Shown here: in pieces, positions 14,861 through 23,347 of the stretch
How the letters are laid out: each line of letters opens with the position of its first letter
How positions within the stretch are numbered: the stretch's first letter is position 1
Assembly: GCA_029259935.1 (NCBI GenBank)
Contig: JAJDEH010000167.1
Coordinates: 1-32,353 of the forward strand
From: Planctomycetota bacterium
GTDB taxonomy: Bacteria > Planctomycetota > Planctomycetia > Pirellulales > Pirellulaceae
Length of the DNA: 32,353 bases
Direction: 5' to 3'
Program-made: the position numbers and the translations under genes
Notes under the pieces: generated by a model
The model's input: only the letters and a program-made list of their open reading frames with translations
The model's database searches: none
What the model was told of the DNA's origin: nothing

Positions 14861-15766
14861 ATGATACCAAGCCACGAATTCTCGCTAGCACCCGAACAAC
14901 AACAGTATCTGCCGACCGATGAAGACGTTGCCTTTTACGAACAGCACGGCTGGTTCGTAAGCCAACAAGTTTTATCGGAAGAGGTCATCGAAGACGCACT
15001 GCGGGGCGCGATGGACTTCTACGATGGAAAACGCGACGCGGCGCTTCCGATCAGCGAAGGCTACAGCGATTGGAAACCATCGGACGGAGACACGGTCCGC
15101 AACAACGAATTCGTCTCGTTGCAGAAACAAGAGCTAGGGCGGCTTGTCTCGCAGCCGATTATCGGGGCCATGGCAGCGCGGCTGGCGCGCACTTCCAGCA
15201 TTCGGCTGTTGGACGACCAACTGGTTTATAAGCCGCCAGGATCCGCGACGAATTCGACGGTTGGCTGGCACGCCGATCACGCCTATTGGGCCACTTGCAG
15301 TTCCAACAAAATGCTCACCGCTTGGATTCCCTTTCACGACGTCGACGAGGCGCGGGGGCCGCTGGTCGTCATCGACGGCAGCCACAAGTGGTCCAATCTG
15401 GAACACACGCGTTTCTTTAACCAAACCGACCTGGACGAGATCGAGCAACGATTTCGCGACCAAGGACAAACCGTGCGGCGAGTACCGTTGACGCTAAAAA
15501 AAGGGCAAGTGAGTTTCCACCACGCCTGGACCTTGCACGCCAGTTATCCCAATCGCAGCGACCAATTTCGTTTGGCGCTGGCCGTGCATCTGCAAGACGA
15601 GGAGAATCACTACCAACCGTATTACAAACCGGACGGGACGGAAGTTCATATTCTCGATGAGAGTCTCTGCCGCAAGCTGCCCACGGGAGAACCCGACTTT
15701 CGAGATCCGTACCCCTTTCCCGTGTTGTGGTCGGACGACCGGGCCACGCTTCCCATGGACGATTAA
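14861..15766 (+). CDS. Phytanoyl-CoA dioxygenase (PhyH) family protein
   Basis: 301 residues from ATG 14861. It has the Fe(II)/2-oxoglutarate dioxygenase facial triad of the PhyH family: His137-x-Asp139 (GWHADHAYW) and a distal histidine in WTLHASYPNRSDQFR (about His226), with Arg237 placed to bind 2-oxoglutarate. The N-terminal FYEQHGWFV and middle GPLVVIDGSHKWS motifs are also typical. Such enzymes hydroxylate small molecules or lipids in the cytoplasm; the substrate cannot be read from the sequence. The last bases overlap the stop of the convergent methyltransferase gene (shared TTAA at 15763-15766). Confidence 0.93.
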   Translation: MIPSHEFSLAPEQQQYLPTDEDVAFYEQHGWFVSQQVLSEEVIEDALRGAMDFYDGKRDAALPISEGYSDWKPSDGDTVRNNEFVSLQKQELGRLVSQPIIGAMAARLARTSSIRLLDDQLVYKPPGSATNSTVGWHADHAYWATCSSNKMLTAWIPFHDVDEARGPLVVIDGSHKWSNLEHTRFFNQTDLDEIEQRFRDQGQTVRRVPLTLKKGQVSFHHAWTLHASYPNRSDQFRLALAVHLQDEENHYQPYYKPDGTEVHILDESLCRKLPTGEPDFRDPYPFPVLWSDDRATLPMDD

Positions 15767-16836
15767 CCGTCCCCGTCCTCGCTTCTTGCGTCGATATAGA
15801 GATTGACTCCCAAGGATTCGGAACTCGCGGAAAAATTGCCGACGGGAATGCCGGCTTGGCGCGCCAAGTCTTCCATTTCTTCCAGCGTCCGGTACTTCAA
15901 GTACCAGTTCCCAATCCATTCCATGTAAGCCCGCGTCGGATTGCTGGTCGAAAAGTTGAAAGCCAACAGACGTCCGCTAGGCAACAGCCAACTTCGCATC
16001 ATCTTCAACATGGCAACGGCCTGGGCATCTTCAAGATAGTCAAACAGCCCGGCACAAAAGACCACGTCCGCCGGCTCGGTAACCACGGCCGCCTTCTTAG
16101 TGGGCAAACGGAACAGGTTTTCGCGGACGCAAACAATCTGCTCATTCGCCAGATGACGTTCCAACGAGGCGCGCGCGTGGTCGAGCGCGTCGGGGTCGAT
16201 GTCGATGAGCGTCACCTTCAGTCGACGTTCATCCGTGGAAAGAGCATTCGCCGCGCGGCACAGTTCGACGGCTGGTCCCGAGCCAATGCTAACGACATGA
16301 AATCGCCCCTTGGGATTGACAGGCGTTTGACGCCGCCACTCGGTCAGCATGATTTCCGCAAGCAACTCGCACCGCTGTCGCACGGCGCGAGGCGCGTGCT
16401 GGGTCTGAAAGTACTGATCAAAGTGGCGCCCCAATTCGTCCGCGCACCGCCAGTCTTCACAGATTCTGTCGAGCATCACGTAGTCGCCCGCATAGCCGCG
16501 CGGCTTTGCTCTGGCACGAAGTTGAAGGCTGCCGACACTAAGAATCTCTCCCGCGATATCCCACAGCCGGCTGGATGGAATGCGATTTGCCTCGCCCCAA
16601 ATCTGGCTGGAGGCGAGTCGTTGCAGCAGGCGGTCCATTGCCGACGCGCTCCGCGTGTAGGCACCCGGCTTTGTCCATCCCTCGGTGGCGGATCCGCCAC
16701 GTTTCATCGTCGCGACGAACTCCGTTGCCGCCTCTTCGACAAACTGGAGCAACTCGTCGGCGGACCGCGTCGCTTCGCTACCAGCATCAGGTTCGATCGG
16801 TATGCTGCTCAAGTCTTGCCCTTCTTTCGCGGCCAT
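15763..16836 (-). CDS. SAM-dependent methyltransferase resembling PhcB-type signal synthases
   Basis: 357 residues from ATG 16836. The frame is open to a TTG at 16908 (381 residues), but that start has no ribosome binding site and would put a palindromic region inside the gene. The C-terminal half is a class I methyltransferase: motif I VVSIGSGPAVEL (about 178-190), the acidic IDIDPDAL, and the later DVVFCAGLFDYLED and LLPSGRLLAFNF. Before it, GYAGDYVMLD (about 113-122) and the basic, helical YFQTQHAPRAVRQRCELL recall the PhcB-like family, which makes 3-hydroxy fatty acid methyl ester signals in Ralstonia. This resemblance is from memory of the motif. No PhcS/PhcR-like sensor pair is next to it, so a signalling role is only a possibility. 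Confidence 0.82.
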   Translation of the reverse strand: MAAKEGQDLSSIPIEPDAGSEATRSADELLQFVEEAATEFVATMKRGGSATEGWTKPGAYTRSASAMDRLLQRLASSQIWGEANRIPSSRLWDIAGEILSVGSLQLRARAKPRGYAGDYVMLDRICEDWRCADELGRHFDQYFQTQHAPRAVRQRCELLAEIMLTEWRRQTPVNPKGRFHVVSIGSGPAVELCRAANALSTDERRLKVTLIDIDPDALDHARASLERHLANEQIVCVRENLFRLPTKKAAVVTEPADVVFCAGLFDYLEDAQAVAMLKMMRSWLLPSGRLLAFNFSTSNPTRAYMEWIGNWYLKYRTLEEMEDLARQAGIPVGNFSASSESLGVNLYIDARSEDGDG

Positions 16837-16862
16837 TTCGCCGAGTGCCTGTTTGATTGGAT

Positions 16863-16898
16863 TTGAAATTGCTGTATTTTGTTTGCAAACAATTTCAA
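16863..16898. promoter_or_regulatory. Nested palindromes between the methyltransferase and terC genes
   Basis: Outer arms TTGAAATTG (16863-16871) and CAATTTCAA (16890-16898) are perfectly complementary. Inside and overlapping the right arm is the perfect 14-bp palindrome TTGTTTGCAAACAA (16879-16892). The site lies in the 101-bp divergent gap, if the methyltransferase starts at 16836, and is much more AT-rich than its surroundings. A regulator binding site controlling both genes is plausible; the binding protein is unknown. Confidence 0.5.
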
Positions 16899-16937
16899 TG
16901 ATTGCCAAGAACTACGGCTCTTTTCTACCGAGATCCC

Positions 16938-17732
16938 ATGGAAAATCCCATTGTTGTCGGCCTGATCGCGTTGGTGTTCCTCACCTTGATGGAAATTGTG
17001 CTGGGGATCGACAACATTGTCTTTATCGCCATTATCACGGGACGTTTGCCGAAAGATCAGCAACCCGGGGCGCGCCGCCTTGGCCTCGCGATGGCACTCG
17101 TTACTCGAATCTTGTTGTTGCTGTCACTGAGTTGGGTGCTGGGGTTGACCGCGCCTTTGTTCGAATGGGCGTCACTCGGCATCTTTTCAGAATGGCTAGC
17201 CGACGAGGAGAATCACCACTTCAATCAAGTCTCGGGCCGCGACATCATCTTATTGGTGGGCGGGCTGTTTCTAATCGGAAAGAGTGTGTTTGAGATTCAC
17301 GCCCAGGTGCAGGGCGATGACGAACACGGAACTTCCCAAAAGACGGTCAGCTTCGGTGCCGTCATCGCACAGATCGCGGTGTTGGATATCATCTTCTCGC
17401 TCGATTCGGTCATTACGGCGGTCGGCATGGTCAAAGCCGAAGGCGACAGCTATTGGTTTGGCATCGGCATCATGGTGACCGCCATCATCTTGGCAATGGG
17501 CGTGATGCTGGTCAGCGCCGAACCGGTGAGCCGATTTGTAAAACAGTATCCCACACTAAAGATGTTAGCGCTTAGCTTTCTGCTGTTGATCGGCGTGTTG
17601 CTGGTCGCCGAAGGCATCGGTACCGAACTGAACAAGGGGTACATTTACTTCGCCATGTTCTTTGCCCTGGCGGTTGAAGTGCTGAACCTGTTCGTTCACT
17701 CGCGAAAAGCGAAACCAACGGCCGAAGCATAG
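16938..17732 (+). CDS. TerC-family integral membrane protein
   Basis: 264 residues from ATG 16938, the start that gives the standard TerC N-terminus MENPIVVGLIALVFLTLMEI. The conserved acidic motifs inside the membrane are present: EIVLGIDNIVF near residues 19-29 and FSLDSVITAVGM in the middle. About seven hydrophobic segments cover most of the length, with a His/Asp/Glu-rich loop in between (QVQGDDEHGTS). Members of the family are linked to tellurite resistance and, in better-studied bacteria, to manganese export or metal loading of exported proteins. The start lies 101 bp from the divergent methyltransferase, across a palindromic site. Confidence 0.94.
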   Translation: MENPIVVGLIALVFLTLMEIVLGIDNIVFIAIITGRLPKDQQPGARRLGLAMALVTRILLLLSLSWVLGLTAPLFEWASLGIFSEWLADEENHHFNQVSGRDIILLVGGLFLIGKSVFEIHAQVQGDDEHGTSQKTVSFGAVIAQIAVLDIIFSLDSVITAVGMVKAEGDSYWFGIGIMVTAIILAMGVMLVSAEPVSRFVKQYPTLKMLALSFLLLIGVLLVAEGIGTELNKGYIYFAMFFALAVEVLNLFVHSRKAKPTAEA

Positions 17733-17751
17733 GGTCGGAGTTGCGTTCGCG

Positions 17752-19347
17752 CTACTTGGAACGTTGGACGCTGCGCCCGCTGTCGTGAATTGCCTGAAAT
17801 CGTTCCACTAATCGTTTCACGACGTCGGGCTGTTCGGGAGCTAGGTTGGTCGTTTCGCCAACGTCCGCCACCACATTAAATAATTGGTAGGGCTTTCCAA
17901 ACGGTTTACCTGATGGTTTCTCTCGTCCTCCCGATCCGTTGCCCAGAACCAGTTTCCACTGCCCGTCGCGAATCGCAAACATTCCAGCGACCGAATGGTG
18001 AATCACGGGGACGCCGCGGACGGAGTCGTTTCCTTTCATCATGGAAAGCAACGAGATACTGTCCTCGGCCGAGTCGTCGCCCAAGCTGGCTCCGCAAATC
18101 TCCGCACAAGTTGCGAAGACATCGGTCAAGCAAATCGGTTCGTCGCATTTGGCACCAGCCTCGATCTTACCCGGCCAGCGAGCGAAAAAGGGAACGTGGT
18201 GTCCCGCTTCCCAAATGTCGGCCTTGGTGCCGCGGAACGGGCCATTGGCTCGATGCCGGTCGGCTCGATAGCCCTGAATCGATGCCTTATCCAAATGATC
18301 TTCCCGCTTGGCGTCGTCGTAACGATGCATGTACGAACCGTTGTCGGAGGTGAAAATCACGAGCGTGCTGTCTCGCTGGCCGGTCTTGTCCAAGGTCTTC
18401 AAGACCTGGCCCACCGTGGCATCGACCTGCATAATGAAGTCGCCGTAGGGGCCAAGTTTGCTCTTGCCGCGAAATCGCTTGTGTGGCAACGTCGGCTTGT
18501 GAGGCGCGGTAAGCGGAAAGTAAACGAAGAACGGCGAATCGCTTTTGGCTTGTTCCTGAATTACCTTGTCGGCCTGCGCGGCCAACCGGTCGAGGACCTC
18601 TTCCAGTACAAAGTCTTTCGCGCGCGGACCCGTTCGGACAAAAGCGGGAAAGGGTACGCCAGCTTGTTGTTGAGTCGGCAACATCGTGAAGCGATCGTTT
18701 TCGATATAAACATAGGGGGCCATGTCCAGCGAGGCACTGACCGCGAAGAAATAATCAAAACCGCGAGTGACCGGGCTATCGGCGATTGGTTTGCCAAAAT
18801 CAATGCCCGGGTCGCCTTGCCACTGTTTGCGATCTCCTTTCGATTCCGGCTTCATCGGCATTCCCATCCCTAGGTGCCATTTGCCGACACCTGCCGTGAA
18901 ATATCCCCGTGCCTTGAGCATGGTGGCAATGGTCGACCGCTTGGCGTCGATCAACGGCGGGCTATACCCACCCAGCACGCCTCGCTTCAGTCGCGTTCGC
19001 CAACAGTATCGACCGGTCAGCAAGCCATACCGGGTCGGCGTGCAAACAGCCGAAGGCGTGTGGGCATCAGTAAAGGTCATTCCGTCGGTTGCCAACCGAT
19101 CGAGATTCGGCGTGGGAATCGTGGAGTCGGCATTCAACGCGTGAACGTCGCCGAAGCCCATGTCGTCGACCATGATTAAGACGATGTTCGGTCGATCGCC
19201 TGGCTTGGCGTCAACCGGTTGCGTGTAGATTACTTGTGGAACAAGTGCGGCAACGGCCGAAATGGCGAGGGTCGTTATTCTGTGTAGCAAATAACGCGGG
19301 AAAGCCCCGCGGCAACTGGCCTGCGCCACGGCAAGGGATTGAATCAT
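17752..19347 (-). CDS. Exported arylsulfatase-type sulfatase
   Basis: 531 residues from ATG 19347, which has AGAGGA 6 nt upstream; the longer start at 19362 has no ribosome binding site. A hydrophobic N-terminal segment (about 22-41) looks like a signal peptide. Mature features: NIVLIMVDDMGFGDV with the metal-binding Asp61-Asp62, and the sulfatase signature Cys102-Thr-Pro-Thr-Arg106 followed by YGLLTGR, whose cysteine must be converted to formylglycine. GKWHLG, HKPTLPHKRF and VIFTSDNG supply the remaining conserved site residues. The family hydrolyses sulfate esters, in planctomycetes often on sulfated polysaccharides. Neighbouring Gfo/Idh/MocA proteins support a role in sugar breakdown; the substrate is unknown. 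It is convergent with terC, 19 bp away. Confidence 0.95.
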   Translation of the reverse strand: MIQSLAVAQASCRGAFPRYLLHRITTLAISAVAALVPQVIYTQPVDAKPGDRPNIVLIMVDDMGFGDVHALNADSTIPTPNLDRLATDGMTFTDAHTPSAVCTPTRYGLLTGRYCWRTRLKRGVLGGYSPPLIDAKRSTIATMLKARGYFTAGVGKWHLGMGMPMKPESKGDRKQWQGDPGIDFGKPIADSPVTRGFDYFFAVSASLDMAPYVYIENDRFTMLPTQQQAGVPFPAFVRTGPRAKDFVLEEVLDRLAAQADKVIQEQAKSDSPFFVYFPLTAPHKPTLPHKRFRGKSKLGPYGDFIMQVDATVGQVLKTLDKTGQRDSTLVIFTSDNGSYMHRYDDAKREDHLDKASIQGYRADRHRANGPFRGTKADIWEAGHHVPFFARWPGKIEAGAKCDEPICLTDVFATCAEICGASLGDDSAEDSISLLSMMKGNDSVRGVPVIHHSVAGMFAIRDGQWKLVLGNGSGGREKPSGKPFGKPYQLFNVVADVGETTNLAPEQPDVVKRLVERFQAIHDSGRSVQRSK

Positions 19348-19575
19348 GATGCTTCCTCTCATTCAAATCGCGAGTGTGCTGTGTTCGATTCTCTCTCGCT
19401 CACCGCCACACCTCAGTTGTGCAAGTAAGACTAGCGGCGGCAACCCGTAGGGCGGCCTCTTGGCGGCAAGAAACCGAAACCGGTTTTGTGTCTATTGTCT
19501 TCACTTAATTTCCATAGTCAAATCCCTGGGCAACTGGGCATGTCGCTATCAGCACTCGACCTCCAGGTGGACCGC

Positions 19576-20889
19576 TCATCCGAATTCGAAACCTTGGCGT
19601 TGATCGCGCCTCAGCAGTTGATTGGCTTCGTGGTTTCCCAAAAACGACTCGCTGTCGGGGTCCCACTTGAGCCGCTGGCCGATGTGCATGGCGATGTTGC
19701 CCAGATGGCAGGTACTCACGCTGCGATGCTGGCTCTCAACGCTGGAAATCGGCGTCTTTCGCAGCTTGACGCAGTCAAAGAAATTGCCCATGTGATTGAC
19801 GATGGCATCTAGTTTTCCCATGCGAGTGGGCCGAGAGAGATTGTCAAACGGATAGACGCGGAAGTCTTTGCGATCGAGGGGACGGCTGGCCAAATCTTCA
19901 ACCGGCTTTCCGCTGATCGTGCCACGATTGACAAACATGCGGCCCTGAGTGCCGGTGAACAGGATCCCGTTTCGCCCGTGGTCGGCAATCGTCATTTCGA
20001 CGCCGTTGGCAAACTTGTATTTAGCTTGAAAATCGATCGCTACGTTGTAGCCATTCTTAACGGTGGGATATTTCGCGGTCGCTTCGACTTCGGTGGGATT
20101 GGAATCAATGGCCCATTGCGCGATGTCAACATGATGGGCGCCCCAATCGGTCATTTGCCCGCCGGAATACTCATACCACCAGCGAAATGTATAGTGGCTA
20201 CGCTCTTCCAAGTACGGCACATCGGGCGTTTGGCCTTGCCACAGGTCCCAGTTCAGATTGCCCGGCGGAGTGCGTTTCGAGAACGGGCCGCCTGTTTTGT
20301 TCTTTCCCAGAACGACATCGACCCGTTGCAGTTTGCCAATGCGGCCTTGCCGAACCATTTCGACCGCTTGCCGAAAGCGATGATCGCTGCGCTGCCACGA
20401 ACCGACTTGCACGACGCGGCCGGTCTCCTTGGCGACCTTCCTGATGAGTTTGCCTTCATCGATGGTGAGAGTGAGCGGCTTTTCGACGTAGACGTCTTTG
20501 CCCGCGCGGCAGGCATCCACCACCATCGGCGCGTGCCAGTGGTCGGGCGTGCCGATCAGCACGACATCGACGTCGCTCCGTTTAAGCAGATCTTGATACT
20601 GCTCGAAAATCTTGGGCGTACTGCCGAACGCGGCGCGGGCCTGTTCCCGCACGTTTCGATCGATGTCGCATAACGCCACGATATTGCCATGCGCTTGGGC
20701 TTTTTCCGTGATGACCGATCCTTGATAACGCAGCCCGATCGCGCCGATTCCGATCCGCTGGTTCGGCGACCTGGACTGAGCAGTCGCCTCGGTCGGCGCG
20801 ACATGCCATGACGGTGCCAGCGCGGCGGCCGCCACCGTGGCGGAGGTCTGTTTCAAGAAGCGGCGACGGTTGGGATTCTGACGGGTCAT
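19576..20889 (-). CDS. Tat-exported Gfo/Idh/MocA-family oxidoreductase (first copy)
   Basis: 437 residues from ATG 20889, with AGGA 8 nt upstream. A twin-arginine signal NRRRFLKQTSATVAAAALA (residues 7-25) sends the folded protein, with its cofactor, across the membrane. The Rossmann part starts with IGIGAIGLRYQGS (about 46-58), and the catalytic-lysine motif is VYVEKPL (133-139). The C-terminal domain includes DWGAHHVDIAQWAI, typical of the Tat-exported group common in planctomycetes. These enzymes oxidise or epimerise sugars or sugar-derived compounds using tightly bound NAD(P); the substrate is unknown. It lies after the sulfatase on the map and is transcribed toward it from its own promoter region. 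Confidence 0.93.
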   Translation of the reverse strand: MTRQNPNRRRFLKQTSATVAAAALAPSWHVAPTEATAQSRSPNQRIGIGAIGLRYQGSVITEKAQAHGNIVALCDIDRNVREQARAAFGSTPKIFEQYQDLLKRSDVDVVLIGTPDHWHAPMVVDACRAGKDVYVEKPLTLTIDEGKLIRKVAKETGRVVQVGSWQRSDHRFRQAVEMVRQGRIGKLQRVDVVLGKNKTGGPFSKRTPPGNLNWDLWQGQTPDVPYLEERSHYTFRWWYEYSGGQMTDWGAHHVDIAQWAIDSNPTEVEATAKYPTVKNGYNVAIDFQAKYKFANGVEMTIADHGRNGILFTGTQGRMFVNRGTISGKPVEDLASRPLDRKDFRVYPFDNLSRPTRMGKLDAIVNHMGNFFDCVKLRKTPISSVESQHRSVSTCHLGNIAMHIGQRLKWDPDSESFLGNHEANQLLRRDQRQGFEFG

Positions 20890-21093
20890 ACTTTATCCTG
20901 GGTTCACGGTTTGGGATCGCGATTGAGATTGATTATGGTGTGGGTGGCGGAAATCGGCAAGAAAATCTCAACCCAACGACGCCAGGAATCTGCCCGAGTG
21001 GCCCGGACGGCATGTGGCAGACACGGCCTCGAATGAGGTACGATACAGATTCTATTTCTCCTCGCTGTCGCCAATTCGCAATTGGAGTGAACC

Positions 21094-22005
21094 ATGCCCA
21101 AAATCCTGGTAGTCGATGATTCCGCATTGGATCGGGCCTTGGTTGGCCAGATTCTAAATGGCGACCTTACGTTGGACGTGGAGGCCGTGGACAACGGCCA
21201 TGCGGCGTTGGAACGACTGAAAGAACCAGGATTCGAACTCGTGGTGACCGATTTGCAAATGCCGGAGGTTAGTGGCTTGCAGTTGGTCAAGGCGATACGG
21301 CTCGACCATCCCCAAATTCCAGTGATCCTGATGACCGCGATGGGCAGTGAAGCGATCGCCATGGAGGCGCTTGAGGAAGGGGCCGCCAGCTATGTTCCCA
21401 AACGCGAACTAAAAGACAGGCTGCTGGATACCGTTCAAGACGTGCTTTCGTTATCACATGCCAGCCGCGCCTACGAACAACTGATCAATTGCTTTGATTC
21501 AACACAGTTTGTCGTCTCGCTGGAGAACGACCCAGAGCTTGTCGACCCGCTGATTGACTACGTTCAGCAAATCGCGACCGGCATGGGGATCTGCGACCCG
21601 ACCGGCGGTTATCAACTGGGCAACGCGCTTCGTGAGGCGATCTTGAATGCCATCTATCACGGCAATCTCGAAATTACGTCGGAAGAGTTGGAACAGGCCC
21701 GCGAAAAGATGTTGGAAGGAATTCACACCGACCTGTTGCAGCAGCGAAGAACTATCCCGCCATACAGCGAACGCCGCGTGCGGGTATCCGTGGAAGTGAC
21801 TCGCGAGCATGCAAAGCTGATCGTTTCAGATCAAGGACCCGGTTTTGATCCCGCCACGCTTTCTCGAGTGGACGAAGCGCATGCGCTGGATTCCACGCTG
21901 GGCCGTGGAGCCGTGTTGATGCGGACGTTCATGGACGAAGTGACCTACAACGAAACCGGAAATCAGATCACCCTGATCAAACGCTTGGTGGCGGCGGACG
22001 AGTAA
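21094..22005 (+). CDS. Response regulator with RsbW-like histidine-kinase-type ATPase domain
   Basis: 303 residues from ATG 21094, with GGAG 6 nt upstream. Residues 1-120 are a receiver domain: acidic pair Asp8-Asp9, phosphoacceptor Asp53 in VVTDLQMPE, Thr81 and Lys103. Residues about 135-300 match the HATPase_c fold of anti-sigma/serine kinases: N-box NALREAILNAIYHGN (Glu181, Asn185), G1 box DQGPGFDP (246-253), and a later GRGAVLMRTFMDEV resembling the G2 region. No phosphatase or histidine dimerisation domain is present. Phosphorylation of Asp53 probably controls the ATPase, which in RsbW-like proteins phosphorylates or sequesters partner regulators. No sensor kinase, sigma factor or STAS protein is adjacent. 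Confidence 0.9.
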   Translation: MPKILVVDDSALDRALVGQILNGDLTLDVEAVDNGHAALERLKEPGFELVVTDLQMPEVSGLQLVKAIRLDHPQIPVILMTAMGSEAIAMEALEEGAASYVPKRELKDRLLDTVQDVLSLSHASRAYEQLINCFDSTQFVVSLENDPELVDPLIDYVQQIATGMGICDPTGGYQLGNALREAILNAIYHGNLEITSEELEQAREKMLEGIHTDLLQQRRTIPPYSERRVRVSVEVTREHAKLIVSDQGPGFDPATLSRVDEAHALDSTLGRGAVLMRTFMDEVTYNETGNQITLIKRLVAADE

Positions 22006-22038
22006 TCTTCGGCCGACTCCGGTCAACTCAATCGCGGA

Positions 22039-23301
22039 CTACTTCGGCGCTTCGTTTTTGTCCAGGATCGGAATCAACCGAATCTGACGAATGTCGCAGG
22101 CAGCGTTCTTGGCGATCTTCACGGGCTTGACGGAGAGTTCTTGCTGGCCCGCTTCAGAAATGGAGAGCCGTCCCACGACGCGCGGCTTGAAGTTCTGAAA
22201 GTGGCCGGTTTCTTCGACTTGCCAGTTGACGCGTTGATCGGAGACCGCGATCACCATCTTGCTTCCGCCTTGGCCCTTTCCGCAGCCTTGCAACACTTCG
22301 ACCTCGAACTCGCCTGGTTGATTCACTCGGAAACTCCAAACCGCCGTGTCGTCCGGTTTCACCCAGTAGCCGAGTGTTTGCTTTTTCTCGATGGGCTCCC
22401 AGCGAAGCGTTATTCCCCGTACAGTCGCGTCGCGGGCGTGTAGCGTGACCAGCCCATCGTCGGCCTGCACCGGGGGAGTGCCTTCGCAGGCGGGCGTCAG
22501 CACGACCGCTTTCAAATTCATGACGGCTCCGCCCACTTTCTCGATGCACTTCACCGACAGGGTATGATCGCCCGCGGCCGGCAGGTAGGCCTTTCCCAGA
22601 TCGATGGTCGTGTAGCGATACCAACTGCCGGTCGACTTGAGTTTGCCTTCGATCGCGACGGGCGCTTCGTTGTCCGACTTCTTACTTCCTCCGGTCTTGC
22701 CTATCCGCACCTCAATGCGTGTCCCGTCGGGCGAGGCGGTCGAATAGGTCAGCCGCACGTTGTACATGCCCCAACGCGTGGCGCGGAACTTCCAATCCAC
22801 CCAGTCTTCGGCGTGGGTCCAAAATCCAATGCGATGATTGCCGGGGTGACTCTCCAGCTTCGCGGTTTCTCCCTGCACCTGGGAGTCTAGCGCGCTAAAC
22901 ACGATGCGGCCATCGGACATTTGCCTTGAGTCCTTGGAGGCCAACACGTAGATCGAACGAGGCTGGCTCTTGTCGGCGGACTTGGACTTGGAAAGCCGCA
23001 GCGATTTCTCGGTGGCATCTTGGTTGAAGGCGAAGTCCACGGTTTGGACCGCCCCTCGATTTCCCATCCAGCACTGGATGATGTGCGGAAACGAAGACGG
23101 CAACTTCAGCACGCCATCTTCTGGCCAAGCACGCACTTTTAGCTCGTAAGTACCCTGGCGGAGAGAATCCTTGTGGATGCTTCCCCATTCGGTTTCTTGC
23201 CCGTCTAGCTTGTCTTCCGCCGCGGCCAGCCAAGCAGCGCCGGTGAAAGTCAGCAGAGCGCACAGCAAAGCGCGGAAACCTTGAGCCGGAAAACGTCGCA
23301 T
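22039..23301 (-). CDS. Exported protein with carbohydrate-binding-like beta-sandwich domains
   Basis: 420 residues from ATG 23301, which has AGGAG 6 nt upstream; the frame extends further but without such a site. A signal peptide covers about residues 1-28 (LLCALLTFTGAAWLAAAE). Two related domains follow, each with the pattern HAEDWVDWKFRATRWGMYNV (about 200-220) or DDTAVWSFRVNQPGEFEVEV (about 325-345). This resembles the DUF5077/CBM-like modules found behind alpha-L-fucosidases and other glycoside hydrolases. No catalytic domain is recognised, so it may bind rather than cut polysaccharide. It sits 46 bp behind the second Gfo/Idh/MocA gene on the same strand and is probably in its operon. The domain assignment is by pattern recall. 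Confidence 0.75.
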   Translation of the reverse strand: MRRFPAQGFRALLCALLTFTGAAWLAAAEDKLDGQETEWGSIHKDSLRQGTYELKVRAWPEDGVLKLPSSFPHIIQCWMGNRGAVQTVDFAFNQDATEKSLRLSKSKSADKSQPRSIYVLASKDSRQMSDGRIVFSALDSQVQGETAKLESHPGNHRIGFWTHAEDWVDWKFRATRWGMYNVRLTYSTASPDGTRIEVRIGKTGGSKKSDNEAPVAIEGKLKSTGSWYRYTTIDLGKAYLPAAGDHTLSVKCIEKVGGAVMNLKAVVLTPACEGTPPVQADDGLVTLHARDATVRGITLRWEPIEKKQTLGYWVKPDDTAVWSFRVNQPGEFEVEVLQGCGKGQGGSKMVIAVSDQRVNWQVEETGHFQNFKPRVVGRLSISEAGQQELSVKPVKIAKNAACDIRQIRLIPILDKNEAPK

Positions 23302-23347
23302 TGAAATCTCCTGCGATTGAGCGGTCGTGATTTTGAATCGGTTTTGG

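Noticed and set aside
16837..16908. TTG start at 16908 for the methyltransferase
   Set aside because: No ribosome binding site precedes it, and it would place the divergent palindrome inside the gene. It cannot be excluded, because ATG 16836 also lacks a strong site.
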